Part shown: in pieces, positions 1 to 6,587 of the stretch
Layout of the letters: each line of letters starts with the position of its first letter
Numbering within the stretch: the stretch's first letter is position 1
Assembly: GCA_020249025.1 (NCBI GenBank)
Contig: JADCGM010000064.1
Coordinates: forward strand, 1-8,946
Direction of reading: 5' to 3'
DNA from: Alphaproteobacteria bacterium
GTDB lineage: Bacteria > Pseudomonadota > Alphaproteobacteria > Sphingomonadales > Sphingomonadaceae
DNA length: 8,946 nucleotides
Notes under the pieces: generated by a model
What the model saw: the letters and a program-made list of their open reading frames with translations, nothing else
Databases searched by the model: none
Told to the model about the DNA's origin: nothing
Made by a program: the position numbers and the translations under genes

Positions 1-803
1 GCCGGCTCGTCGACCGCGACATCATCGAGCCGGATGCCGCCGGCGCGCAACTCCGGCGTCGAGTCGACGAGCAGCCGCGTGTAAGGATGCGCCGGGGCCT
101 TGAGGATGTCCTCCGCCCCGCCCGCCTCGACGATGCGCCCGCGGTAGAGCACGATCACCCGCGCCGCGAGGTGCGCGACCATGCCGATGTCGTGGCTGAT
201 GAAGATCATCGCGATGCCGAGCCGCCGGCAGAGATCGGTGAACAGCGCCGCCACCGCTGCCTGCGTCGAGACGTCGAGCGCCGACAGCGCCTCGTCGGCG
301 ATCAGCACGTCGGGTTCCATCGCCAGCGCCCGCGCGATCGCGACGCGCTGCTTCTGTCCGCCCGACAACGCGCGCGGCCGCCGATCGAGCAGCGCCGGAT
401 CGAGCCGGACCATCTCGACGAGTTCGGCGACCCGCGCCGCGCGCTCGCCCGCGGGCACGCCACGTACGACCAGCGGCTCGGTGATCGCCTGCCGCACCGT
501 CTGCACCGGGTTGAGGCTCGCGTCGGGGTCCTGGAAGACCATCTGGATACGGCGGCGAACGCTGCGCCGGCGCGCGCCGGACAGCCCGGCCAGATCCTCG
601 CCCTCCAGCCGCACCTGCCCGCCGCTCACCGGGGCGATCCCCGCGATGGCGCGCGCGATGGTCGACTTGCCCGACCCCGATTCCCCGACGATGCCGAGCA
701 CCTCGCCCGCCGCGAGCGCGAACGACACGCGGTCGACCGCGCGCACGCTGCGCCCGCCGCCGAAGGTCACCGACAGGTCGTCGATCTGGAGCAGCGTGCT
801 CAT
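1..803 (-). CDS. Dpp/Opp-type ABC transporter ATP-binding protein, F subunit (3' end outside window)
   Basis: One of the two ATPases that power a peptide-type ABC importer at the cytoplasmic face of the inner membrane. The reading frame is open for 267 codons from ATG at 803 and is cut by the left edge, so the C-terminus is missing. Visible motifs: Walker A GESGSGKS (residues 40-47), Q-loop MVFQDPDASLNP (88-99), signature LSGGQKQR (146-153), Walker B VLIADEALSALD (166-177) with catalytic Glu171, and H-loop His204. The last visible part has APAHPYTRLL, the start of the oligopeptide-transporter C-terminal domain. The Q-loop and the DEAxSALDVS form are typical of DppF/OppF rather than DppD. ATG overlaps the TGA of the upstream ATPase gene as ATGA (803-800), which suggests translational coupling. 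Substrate is unknown because no binding protein is in view; nickel, glutathione or microcin-type importers cannot be excluded. Confidence 0.93.
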   Translation of the reverse strand, partial: MSTLLQIDDLSVTFGGGRSVRAVDRVSFALAAGEVLGIVGESGSGKSTIARAIAGIAPVSGGQVRLEGEDLAGLSGARRRSVRRRIQMVFQDPDASLNPVQTVRQAITEPLVVRGVPAGERAARVAELVEMVRLDPALLDRRPRALSGGQKQRVAIARALAMEPDVLIADEALSALDVSTQAAVAALFTDLCRRLGIAMIFISHDIGMVAHLAARVIVLYRGRIVEAGGAEDILKAPAHPYTRLLVDSTPELRAGGIRLDDVAVDEP

Positions 804-1741
804 GCCGCCGCCTCCGCCAGCGGATGCCAGCAGAGCGCCCCGCCGGCCATCGGCGGCAGCGCGGCGCAGCGGTCGTCGGCCTGCGCGCAGCGCGGCCGAT
901 AGGGGCAGCCGTCGCCGGGGTCGGTCGCCATCGCGCCGGCGCCGTGGCGCAGCTTGAACGTCCCCTCCCCCGACAGCGCGAGGCGCGCATCGATCAGCAT
1001 CCGCGTATAGGGATGCCGCGGCGCCGCCAGCACCTGCGCGGTCGGCCCCAGCTCGACGAGGTGGCCGCGATAGAGCACCGCCAGCCGGTCGCAGATCGAG
1101 GCGGCGACGCCGAGATCGTGCGTGATCATCAGCAGCGCCCGCCCGGCGCTCCGCCGCTTCAGGAGCGCCAGAATCTGGCGCTGCACGGTGGCATCGAGCG
1201 CGGTCGTCGGCTCGTCGGCGATGAGCAGCGCCGGATCGTTGATGAGCGCCAGCGCTATCATCGCACGCTGCCGCTGCCCGCCCGACAGCTGGTGCGGATA
1301 GACGTCGATCAGCCGCTCGGGATCGGGCAGATTCATCGCCGCGAACGCCGCGACCGCGCGGGCCCGCGCCGCGGCGCGTTCGAGCCCTGCGTGCAGCATC
1401 AGCGAGCGCACATGCAGATCGCCGATGTGCTTCACGGGGTTGAATGCCGACATCGGGTCCTGGAACACCATCCCGATCGCCCCGCCCGCCATCGCCCGCC
1501 GCTGCAGCGGATCGAGCGCGGTTAGCTCCCGGCCGTCGAGGCGGATCGACCCCCCCGGCCGGCTGACGCCCCCCGGCAGCAGGTCGGCGATGGCGGCCGC
1601 GGTCAGCGACTTGCCCGATCCCGACTCGCCGACCAGCCCCAGCACCTCGCCGCGGCCGATGTCGAACGACAGCCCGTTGACGAGCGTCCGCCCGCCCGCG
1701 GCGAGCGTCAGACCTTCGACCCGGAGCGCGCCGTCCGCCAT
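800..1741 (-). CDS. Dpp/Opp-type ABC transporter ATP-binding protein, D subunit
   Basis: Partner ATPase of the peptide-type importer, 313 aa, a normal length for DppD/OppD. Motifs in order: Walker A GESGSGKS (38-45), Q-loop MVFQDPMSAFNP (91-102), signature LSGGQRQR (152-159), Walker B LLIADEPTTALD (172-183), H-loop His208, then APRHPYTRMLI of the C-terminal oligopeptide-transporter domain. The tail holds four cysteines spaced CX5CX6CX11C (CPYRPRC...C...CWHP). In some DppD-family proteins this tail is known to bind a 4Fe-4S cluster; binding here is inference. All nucleotide-site residues are intact, so both ATP sites of the D/F pair should work. ATG at 1741 lies 1 bp after the permease C stop codon, and the TGA overlaps the F-subunit start. 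It is third in the operon. Confidence 0.95.
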   Translation of the reverse strand: MADGALRVEGLTLAAGGRTLVNGLSFDIGRGEVLGLVGESGSGKSLTAAAIADLLPGGVSRPGGSIRLDGRELTALDPLQRRAMAGGAIGMVFQDPMSAFNPVKHIGDLHVRSLMLHAGLERAAARARAVAAFAAMNLPDPERLIDVYPHQLSGGQRQRAMIALALINDPALLIADEPTTALDATVQRQILALLKRRSAGRALLMITHDLGVAASICDRLAVLYRGHLVELGPTAQVLAAPRHPYTRMLIDARLALSGEGTFKLRHGAGAMATDPGDGCPYRPRCAQADDRCAALPPMAGGALCWHPLAEAAA

Positions 1742-1742
1742 C

Positions 1743-2576
1743 TCAGCCTGCCGCCACGCGCTGGCGGATGCCGTCGCCGATCAGGTTGAAGGTGATGACC
1801 AGCGCCACCACGAGCATCGCCGGCACCAGCAGCAGCCACGGCCCGGTCAGCAAATAGGCGCGGCTGTCGTTGAGGATCGCGCCCCAGGTCGAGGCCCCGA
1901 GCGGCGCGCCGATGCCGAGGAAGGACAGCGCGCTTTCGGCGATCAGCATGTCGGCGAAGTGGAAGGCAAACAGCACCGCCAGGCTCGGCACCAGCCCCGG
2001 CAGCACATGCCGCAGCATCAGCCGCACCTCCGACATCTGCATCATAGAGGCGGCGAGCACATATTCGCGCTGCAGGATCGACGACGCCTCGGCGAGCACG
2101 ACCCGGCTGAACACCGGCCAGGTCACCAGCCCGAGCGTCAGCACCACCGATGTGAAGCCGTTGCCGGTGATCGCAATGATCGACACCGCCAGCACGAACA
2201 CCGGGAAGGACTGCGCGAGCGAGGTGATCTGGCGCACCGCCGAGGCGACCAGCCCCGTCGACCGCGCCCCGATCAGCCCGAGCGTCGTCCCGACCGTCAC
2301 CGCCAGCGCCGTCGCCGACGCCGAAACCGCGAGCGACCAGCGCAAGCCTTCCAGCAGCCGGGACAGCAGATCGCGCCCGAGCTGATCGGTCCCGAGCGGA
2401 TGCCCGCCAGCGAGCGGCGCGAGCAGCCGCGCATCGAGATCGACGAGCTGCGGATCGCGCGGCGCGATCATCGGCCCGAACAGCGCCAGCAGCACGAACA
2501 CGCCGAGCGCCGCCAGCCCGACGGTCAGCCGGTCGGCGCGCAACGCCGCCGGGCGCGGGGACACCGCGGCCGTCAT
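1743..2576 (-). CDS. Dpp/Opp-type ABC transporter permease, C subunit
   Basis: Inner-membrane permease of the importer, 277 aa. Family marks: HPLGTDQLGRDLLSRLL (59-75), diagnostic of DppC/OppC; the EAA loop that docks on the ATPases, REYVLAASMMQMSEVRLMLRH (170-190; the usual central Gly is Gln/Met here); and LSFLGIGAP with TWGAIL (218-235). Hydrophobic segments lie near residues 18-38, 84-103, 121-137, 143-161, 195-220 and 246-267, matching the six-helix DppC fold. The same frame stays open upstream to about 3224, but that extension is low-complexity Ala/Gly/Arg lying over the permease B gene. The start chosen, ATG at 2576, overlaps the permease B stop as ATGA, and the protein then has its normal length. 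The TGA is 1 bp from the next start codon. Confidence 0.95.
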   Translation of the reverse strand: MTAAVSPRPAALRADRLTVGLAALGVFVLLALFGPMIAPRDPQLVDLDARLLAPLAGGHPLGTDQLGRDLLSRLLEGLRWSLAVSASATALAVTVGTTLGLIGARSTGLVASAVRQITSLAQSFPVFVLAVSIIAITGNGFTSVVLTLGLVTWPVFSRVVLAEASSILQREYVLAASMMQMSEVRLMLRHVLPGLVPSLAVLFAFHFADMLIAESALSFLGIGAPLGASTWGAILNDSRAYLLTGPWLLLVPAMLVVALVITFNLIGDGIRQRVAAG

Positions 2577-3526
2577 GCCGGGCTCCCCTGCCCCGCGATC
2601 CGCGGATCGAGCAGCCGCTGCACCGCATCGCTCAGCAGGTTGACGAGATAGACCGCGACCACGACCGTGATCGTGATCGCCTGGATGACCGGGAAGTCGA
2701 GGTTCGTCGTCGACTGCACGAGCAGAAGGCCGATGCCGGGCCAGGCGAAGATCGTCTCGACGATGACGAGGCCGGTGACGAGGAACGCCGCCTGCGCCCC
2801 GATCAACGCCACCGCGCCGAGCAGTGCGTTCGGGGCCACCTGCCCCCACAGGATCGCCCGGTCGGAGAGTCCGCTCGCCTGCGCGGTGCGCACATAGGCG
2901 CCCTCGAGGCTGGCGCTGACGTTCGCCTCGACCAGCCGCACCAGCTTCGGCGCCAGAAAGCTCGCCACCGCGATCGACGGCAGGATCCAGGTCGCCGGCG
3001 TCCCGAAGCCGAGCGCAGGCACCAGCTCCAGCTGGATCGCGAACAGCTGGACGAGCAGCAGCGCAGTCACGAAGCCCGGGAAGCCCTGAAGCACAAAAAT
3101 GCCGCCCCGCACCAGCCGCGCCAGCCGCGCTCGCGGATGCCCGCCGAGCCAGATACCGAGCGGCAGCGAGACGAGCACCGTCGTCAGCAGCGCCATCCCT
3201 GCGAGCATGAGGCTCGCCGGCCACGCCGCCAGCACCTTGTCGATGGCGGGCGCATCGTCGGCGAGCGAGGTTCCGAAATCGAGCTGGGCGAGCTGGCCGA
3301 GATAGCGGGCATATTGCACCGGCAGCGGCTGATCGAGGCCATATTCGGCACGGACCAGCTCAAGCTGTTCAGGCGTCGCATCGGGTCCGGCGATCACCGC
3401 CGCCGGATCACCCGCCAGCCGCAGCAGAAAGAACAGGACCGTGATCGATCCCAGCAGCAAAAGCCCCAGCTCGCGTGCGCGCCGGGTCAACTGGGCCAGT
3501 CGGGGCGGCAGCCAGCTTGTTCGCAT
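2573..3526 (-). CDS. Dpp/Opp-type ABC transporter permease, B subunit
   Basis: First gene of the importer operon, 317 aa from ATG at 3526. Family marks: RLAGDPA just after the first membrane helix (about 20-36); YGLDQPLPVQYARYLGQLA; LDFGTSL; the EAA loop EGAYVRTAQASGLSDRAILW (208-227); and ETIFAWPGIGLLLVQ (257-271). Further hydrophobic stretches lie near 108-127, 145-166, 179-194, 240-258 and 278-298, as in the six-helix DppB fold. An in-frame ATG at 3643 would add 39 residues, but that stretch is Cys/Arg-rich, unlike the family's N-terminus, and covers the putative promoter. ATG 3526 therefore fits better. No Shine-Dalgarno sequence precedes it, and the promoter-like -10 lies only 8 nt upstream, so the message may be leaderless. 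Confidence 0.93.
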   Translation of the reverse strand: MRTSWLPPRLAQLTRRARELGLLLLGSITVLFFLLRLAGDPAAVIAGPDATPEQLELVRAEYGLDQPLPVQYARYLGQLAQLDFGTSLADDAPAIDKVLAAWPASLMLAGMALLTTVLVSLPLGIWLGGHPRARLARLVRGGIFVLQGFPGFVTALLLVQLFAIQLELVPALGFGTPATWILPSIAVASFLAPKLVRLVEANVSASLEGAYVRTAQASGLSDRAILWGQVAPNALLGAVALIGAQAAFLVTGLVIVETIFAWPGIGLLLVQSTTNLDFPVIQAITITVVVAVYLVNLLSDAVQRLLDPRIAGQGSPA

Positions 3527-3534
3527 TAGCAGAC

Positions 3535-3564
3535 ATATTAGGCAGAGCCCAAAGCCGTCGGCAA
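3535..3564 (-). promoter_or_regulatory. putative sigma-70-type promoter of the ABC importer operon
   Basis: Read on the minus strand, TTGCCG (3564-3559) and TAATAT (3540-3535) are separated by 18 bp. Each matches four of six positions of the TTGACA/TATAAT consensus. TAATAT is one of the few AT-rich spots in this region. The predicted +1 falls at about 3527-3526, on the permease B start codon. Proposed by eye; no transcript evidence. Confidence 0.45.
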
Positions 3565-3615
3565 GGCAGAAGATCGCGCCGAATTCGTTGCGATCACCGG
3601 CACATGCGCACCGGC

Positions 3616-3629
3616 CGCGGCATGCCGCG
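3616..3629. repeat. 14-bp perfect palindrome upstream of the ABC operon promoter
   Basis: CGCGGCATGCCGCG is identical to its reverse complement. It lies between the tRNA-Lys 3' end and the putative ABC operon promoter, about 52 bp upstream of the -35 hexamer. A nearby direct repeat, CACCGGC at 3595-3601 and 3609-3615 (14-bp period), sits between them. It could be a regulator site or part of a tRNA 3' trailer hairpin. No T-run follows on either strand, so it is not a classical intrinsic terminator. GC-rich sequence makes such palindromes fairly likely by chance. Confidence 0.35.
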
Positions 3630-3657
3630 CGAAATCGGGACATTCGGGGGAGGATGC

Positions 3658-3733
3658 TGGTGAGCCCAGCTGGATTCGAACCAGCGACCTACTGATTAAA
3701 AGTCAGTTGCTCTACCGATTGAGCTATGGGCCC
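3658..3733 (-). tRNA. tRNA-Lys(UUU)
   Basis: A complete 76-nt cloverleaf reads on the minus strand. The acceptor stem is GGGCCCA/TGGGCTC with one G-U pair. The D arm is GCTC...GAGC. The anticodon stem ACTGA/TCAGT encloses loop CTTTTAA, giving anticodon TTT. The variable loop is AGGTC, and the T arm is GCTGG-TTCGAAT-CCAGC. Discriminator A is followed by an encoded CCA. It decodes AAA and AAG as lysine. It lies 40 bp downstream of folK on the same strand and could be cotranscribed with it. The sequence shows no degeneration. Confidence 0.97.
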
Positions 3734-3740
3734 CCACCAG

Positions 3741-3766
3741 CGCCGCCCCCTTACGCGCGGGCGGCG
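3741..3766 (-). repeat. GC-rich inverted repeat between folK and tRNA-Lys
   Basis: CGCCGCCC (3741-3748) and GGGCGGCG (3759-3766) are perfect 8-bp inverted arms around a 10-nt loop. The hairpin would form in RNA read leftward out of folK, starting 8 bp past its stop codon and ending 7 bp before the tRNA 5' end. There is no following T-run. It could be a Rho-assisted terminator for folK or a structure in a folK-tRNA precursor, or just chance in GC-rich sequence. Confidence 0.35.
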
Positions 3767-3773
3767 GCGGGCG

Positions 3774-4265
3774 TCAACGCAGCGCGGCGCGCAGCTGGCG
3801 AACGCTGCGGCCGATCAGCGGGTGCCGCCAGACCGGCGCGATCTCGGCAAGCGGGTCGAGAACGAAGCGGCGCAGATGCAGCCCCCGGTGCGGCACCGCG
3901 AGCCCCCGCGTCGTCCGCCAGCCGAGCCGCCCCGGCCAGATCGTCTCGCCGATGCCGAGGATGTCGATGTCGAGCACGCGCGGCCCCCAGCGACGCCCCC
4001 GCCGCCGTCCGAACGCGCGCTCGATCTGCTTGCTCGCGGCCAGCAACTCCGTCGGCGACAGCGCCGTGCGCACCGCGACCGCAGCGTTGGCGAAGCCGCG
4101 CTGGCGCGGTCCGAGCGGCGCGGTCGCGCGGATGCGCGAGACCGCGACCACCGGCAGCCCCGCCGCCGTCAGCGCCGCCGGCACGGCCGCGAGCACGGCG
4201 GCGGGCGTGCGCTGCCCGGCGCGGCCGCGGTTGGAGCCCAGTCCCAGAAGCGCGATCCGTTCCAT
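3774..4265 (-). CDS. folK: 2-amino-4-hydroxy-6-hydroxymethyldihydropteridine diphosphokinase (HPPK)
   Basis: Cytoplasmic folate-pathway enzyme that moves pyrophosphate from ATP to 6-hydroxymethyl-7,8-dihydropterin, giving the substrate for dihydropteroate synthase. The protein is 163 aa, the usual size for a stand-alone HPPK. Family marks: N-terminal LLGLGSN (6-12); TAPLGPRQRGFANAAV (48-63); the signature RRWGPRVLDIDIL (91-103), whose Asp99 and Asp101 match the two magnesium-binding aspartates; and VPH (124-126) followed by RRFVLDPLAEIAP (132-144). ATG at 4265 is 31 bp from the start of the divergent glycosylase gene, so both promoters must be compact or lie within the neighbouring gene. tRNA-Lys follows 40 bp downstream. 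No folP or folB is in the window. The catalytic core looks complete. Confidence 0.95.
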   Translation of the reverse strand: MERIALLGLGSNRGRAGQRTPAAVLAAVPAALTAAGLPVVAVSRIRATAPLGPRQRGFANAAVAVRTALSPTELLAASKQIERAFGRRRGRRWGPRVLDIDILGIGETIWPGRLGWRTTRGLAVPHRGLHLRRFVLDPLAEIAPVWRHPLIGRSVRQLRAALR

Positions 4266-4296
4266 CGATCGCGCCCAGCGCTTAAGGCTTCGGGCG

Positions 4297-4896
4297 ATGA
4301 CCGCAAGTCCCGATCCGCCGCACGATTGCGCGCGCTGCCCGCGCCTCGCGGCTTACCGCATGGATCTACGCGCCGCGCATCCCGATTGGTGGAATGCCCC
4401 GGTGCCCGGCTGGGGCGACCCGGGCGCAGCGCTGCTCATCGTCGGCATGGCACCGGGGCGCATGGGCGCCAACCGCACCGGCCGCCCCTTCACCGGTGAC
4501 GCCTCCGGCGAGCTGCTGTTCGCGACGCTGGCGGCGGTCGGGTTGCTCGACGGCGCCCGGCTGCGCGACGCCTTCATCACCAACGCCGCCGCCTGCGTCC
4601 CACCGCAGAACAAGCTTCTCCGGTCAGAAGCAGCCGCTTGCCGCCCGTTCCTCAGCGCCCGCATCAACGGGCTGCCGAACCTGAAGACGGTCGTCGCCAT
4701 CGGGCGCGACGCGCATGATTCGGTGCTGGCCGCGCTCGGCGCACGCCTTACGGCCCACCCGTTCGCCCATGGCGCGATCCACCGCGTCGGTGGCCTCCGG
4801 CTCCACGACAGCTACCATTGCAGCCGCCTCAACACGAACACCGGCCGTCTGACCCCGGCGATGTTCGAGGCGGTTTTCCGGGCCGCGCTCGCCTAG
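4297..4896 (+). CDS. family 5 uracil-DNA glycosylase (UDGb-type, iron-sulfur)
   Basis: Base-excision repair enzyme that cuts uracil and some other deaminated bases from DNA; 199 aa. Seen: motif 1 region VGMAPGRMGANRTGRPFTGD (49-68), the family 5 form that lacks the usual catalytic Asp/Asn; NAAACVPPQNK (96-106); FAHGAIH (156-162); and SYHCSRLNTNTGRLT (172-186). Cys11 and Cys14 (CARC) with Cys100 and Cys115 (CX14C) are placed to hold the 4Fe-4S cluster of family 4 and 5 enzymes. Cys175 sits where many UDGs have proline after the motif 2 His; I think this is common in alphaproteobacterial members. The frame is open back to 3952, but that part lies over folK and is Arg/Ala-rich. ATG 4297 has AAGG 9 nt upstream and places CxxC near the N-terminus, as expected. 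Confidence 0.92.
   Translation: MTASPDPPHDCARCPRLAAYRMDLRAAHPDWWNAPVPGWGDPGAALLIVGMAPGRMGANRTGRPFTGDASGELLFATLAAVGLLDGARLRDAFITNAAACVPPQNKLLRSEAAACRPFLSARINGLPNLKTVVAIGRDAHDSVLAALGARLTAHPFAHGAIHRVGGLRLHDSYHCSRLNTNTGRLTPAMFEAVFRAALA
4893..4896. other. shared palindromic stop codon of two convergent genes
   Basis: CTAG reads the same on both strands. It contains the TAG of the glycosylase gene (plus, 4894-4896) and the TAG of the DUF2125 gene (minus, 4895-4893). The two coding regions therefore overlap by 4 bp tail to tail. No intrinsic terminator can lie between them, so any terminator must sit inside the opposing gene or the transcripts overlap. Confidence 0.95.
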
Positions 4897-5855
4897 CCCA
4901 GCTTGGGGCAGCGCGGGTCCTGCCGGCGCTCGGCGATACGGTCGAGCGCGCCGGCCGGCAGCGCCAGCCGCACCGCTCCCGGCGGTCCCTCGAACGCGAA
5001 GCTGCGCGCGCGGCGGGCGCGATACTCGGCGGGCGCGGGCTGGCCTGCGAACAGCGCCGCCACCGTACGCGGGCAAACCGTCGTCAGCGTGCCCGCGATG
5101 AGCAACTGGCCCGCCCGATCGGGCGCGGCGGTCGCGGTCGCCGAGACGACCTCGCCTGTCGCATCGGCAAGCGTCAGCCGCCGCAGCTCCAGCGTCCCGC
5201 CCGACAGCCAGTCCGCCACCGCCCGCACCGGGCGCGGCCCGGTCAGAGCGAAATCTGCCGACAGCGTCACCGGATCGCCGCCCGGGGCGCGCACGCCCTG
5301 CCCTTCGATGACCAGCTGCGCCTGCTGCGGCCCCTTGGGCGACTGGCTCGCAGGGTCGGCCGTCGCCGGCGTCTCCCGCACATGCAGCTCGATGACCTTG
5401 CCGCTGAGCGGCGCGGGCAGCAGTCCCAGCCGCAGCGTCGCCTCGTCGAACACCATCGACAGCCGCGCCAGCCGCGCGTCCTGCCAGCGCAGCGACACGT
5501 TGGCTGACGGCGCCTCGACCGCCAGCGTCGCCGCCTGCACGCCGTCGGCGCGCGCCGACAGCCGCGGCGCGCCGACATGCGCGACGACAAGCGGCGAGCC
5601 CCAGGGCTGGCGGTTGACCACCGCCCGCTCCGCCGAGACCGCGAGCTGCGCACCGCCGCCCGCACGCGTCAGCGCCACCGCCCCGATCTCGCCCTCGACC
5701 CGATAGGGAAAGCCGCTCATCGCCGGGCTCGCGCCGATCACCGCCGCCACGTCGCGCTTGAAGGCGTCCGCCTCGCCGCGCCACCACAGCCACCACGCGC
5801 CGATGCCGATAAGCAGCGGCAGCAGCGTCACCCACAGCGGAATGCGGCGGCTCAT
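4893..5855 (-). CDS. DUF2125-family membrane-anchored protein
   Basis: A 320-aa protein of unknown function. MSRR is followed by one hydrophobic segment (about 7-25, with WWLWW at its end), so it is probably an inner-membrane anchor or uncleaved signal with the rest in the periplasm. The family mark is SGFPYRVEG (47-55) shortly after the anchor, typical of DUF2125. The remainder is rich in beta-type stretches and ends in a tail with Cys-Pro (RCPKLG); a second Cys is in TTVCPRT. The start ATG 5855 overlaps the plsC stop as ATGA, so it is probably translationally coupled as the last gene of the ftsE operon. An upstream in-frame extension to 5987 is non-hydrophobic sequence over plsC and was rejected. 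The DUF2125 assignment is from memory of the motif. A link to lipid or envelope work is only inference from its neighbours. Confidence 0.85.
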   Translation of the reverse strand: MSRRIPLWVTLLPLLIGIGAWWLWWRGEADAFKRDVAAVIGASPAMSGFPYRVEGEIGAVALTRAGGGAQLAVSAERAVVNRQPWGSPLVVAHVGAPRLSARADGVQAATLAVEAPSANVSLRWQDARLARLSMVFDEATLRLGLLPAPLSGKVIELHVRETPATADPASQSPKGPQQAQLVIEGQGVRAPGGDPVTLSADFALTGPRPVRAVADWLSGGTLELRRLTLADATGEVVSATATAAPDRAGQLLIAGTLTTVCPRTVAALFAGQPAPAEYRARRARSFAFEGPPGAVRLALPAGALDRIAERRQDPRCPKLG

Positions 5856-6541
5856 GCGGTCGGGTCCCTGTTGATCGCGGCGTGGATTCGCGCCTCCACC
5901 TCGGCGCGCGGCAGGCCGGCCGGAATCTCCTCGCCGAACGCGAGCGTCACCGTGCCGGGATATTTGGTCCAGCCGTGCTTGGGCCACAGCCGGCCGGTAT
6001 CGAGCGCCAGCGGCACCACCGGCCGCTTCAGCATCTTGTAGAGCCCGGCGACCCCGGGCTTCAGCGGCGGCTGCTCACCGACCGGAATGCGGGAGCCTTC
6101 GGGGAAGATGAACACCGGCCGCCCCTCGGCGATACCGGCTTCCGCCGCGCGCAGCATCGTGCGCATCGCCGCGGTCGAGGCTTCACGGTCGACCGGGATC
6201 GCGCCATGCCGCCGCGCGATCGCACCCCACGCCGGAATGCGCATCAGCTCGGCCTTCAGCACCACGGCGGGATGGTCGAACAGGCTCAGCACCAGCATCG
6301 TCTCGAACGCCGATTCATGCTTGGCGGCGACGATCACCGGCCGGTTCGGGATTTCGCCACGGACGACGATGCGGATTCCGACGACATGCGTCGCCAGCAG
6401 CCGGAACCAGCCCGACCAGATCCGCCCGGTGAGCCGCGCTGCCGGGCGCCAGACGAGCGTCAACAGCGCCCCGATCCCGACGATCGGAACGGAGCCCAGA
6501 TAGAAGAGCAGCGCGAACAGGGTCGAGCGCAGGAACGCCAT
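5852..6541 (-). CDS. plsC: 1-acyl-sn-glycerol-3-phosphate acyltransferase (PlsC/LPLAT family)
   Basis: Membrane enzyme that acylates lysophosphatidic acid to phosphatidic acid, the precursor of membrane phospholipids; 229 aa. Seen: an N-terminal hydrophobic hairpin (about 6-31); motif I AKHESAFET (73-81), where His75 is followed at the Asp position by Glu80 (HX4E rather than HX4D); the GAIPVDR block (113-119); motif III FPEGSR (146-151); and LKPGVAGLYK (160-169), matching motif IV. HX4E is a variant I recall from alphaproteobacterial members, so activity is still expected. ATG 6541 lacks a clear Shine-Dalgarno sequence. The ydcF-like gene ends 46 bp upstream, and the DUF2125 gene overlaps its stop. 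Acyl-donor preference cannot be read from sequence, and action on other lysophospholipids is possible. Confidence 0.9.
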   Translation of the reverse strand: MAFLRSTLFALLFYLGSVPIVGIGALLTLVWRPAARLTGRIWSGWFRLLATHVVGIRIVVRGEIPNRPVIVAAKHESAFETMLVLSLFDHPAVVLKAELMRIPAWGAIARRHGAIPVDREASTAAMRTMLRAAEAGIAEGRPVFIFPEGSRIPVGEQPPLKPGVAGLYKMLKRPVVPLALDTGRLWPKHGWTKYPGTVTLAFGEEIPAGLPRAEVEARIHAAINRDPTA

Positions 6542-6587
6542 GGGCCGGGGGGATAGGAGCAGCGCGGCGGGAACGCAATCGCGCGCG

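Noticed and set aside
1425..2651. Long plus-strand open frame (408 aa) opposite the ATPase D and permease C genes
   Set aside because: Arg/His/Gln-rich translation without domains. GC-rich genes commonly leave long open antisense frames, and the minus-strand frames carry clear family motifs.
3617..3657. Intrinsic terminator for tRNA-Lys
   Set aside because: The GC palindrome is present but has no T-run on the transcribed side. I found no classical intrinsic terminator anywhere in the window.
3527..3733. ABC operon as an island inserted at the tRNA-Lys 3' end
   Set aside because: The operon does lie just 3' of the tRNA, but there is no integrase, no repeat of the tRNA 3' end in the window, and no visible shift in base composition.
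3952..4296. N-terminal extension of the uracil-DNA glycosylase into the folK region
   Set aside because: Arg/Ala-rich and unlike the family. It overlaps folK fully, while ATG 4297 gives the expected CxxC near the N-terminus and has AAGG upstream.
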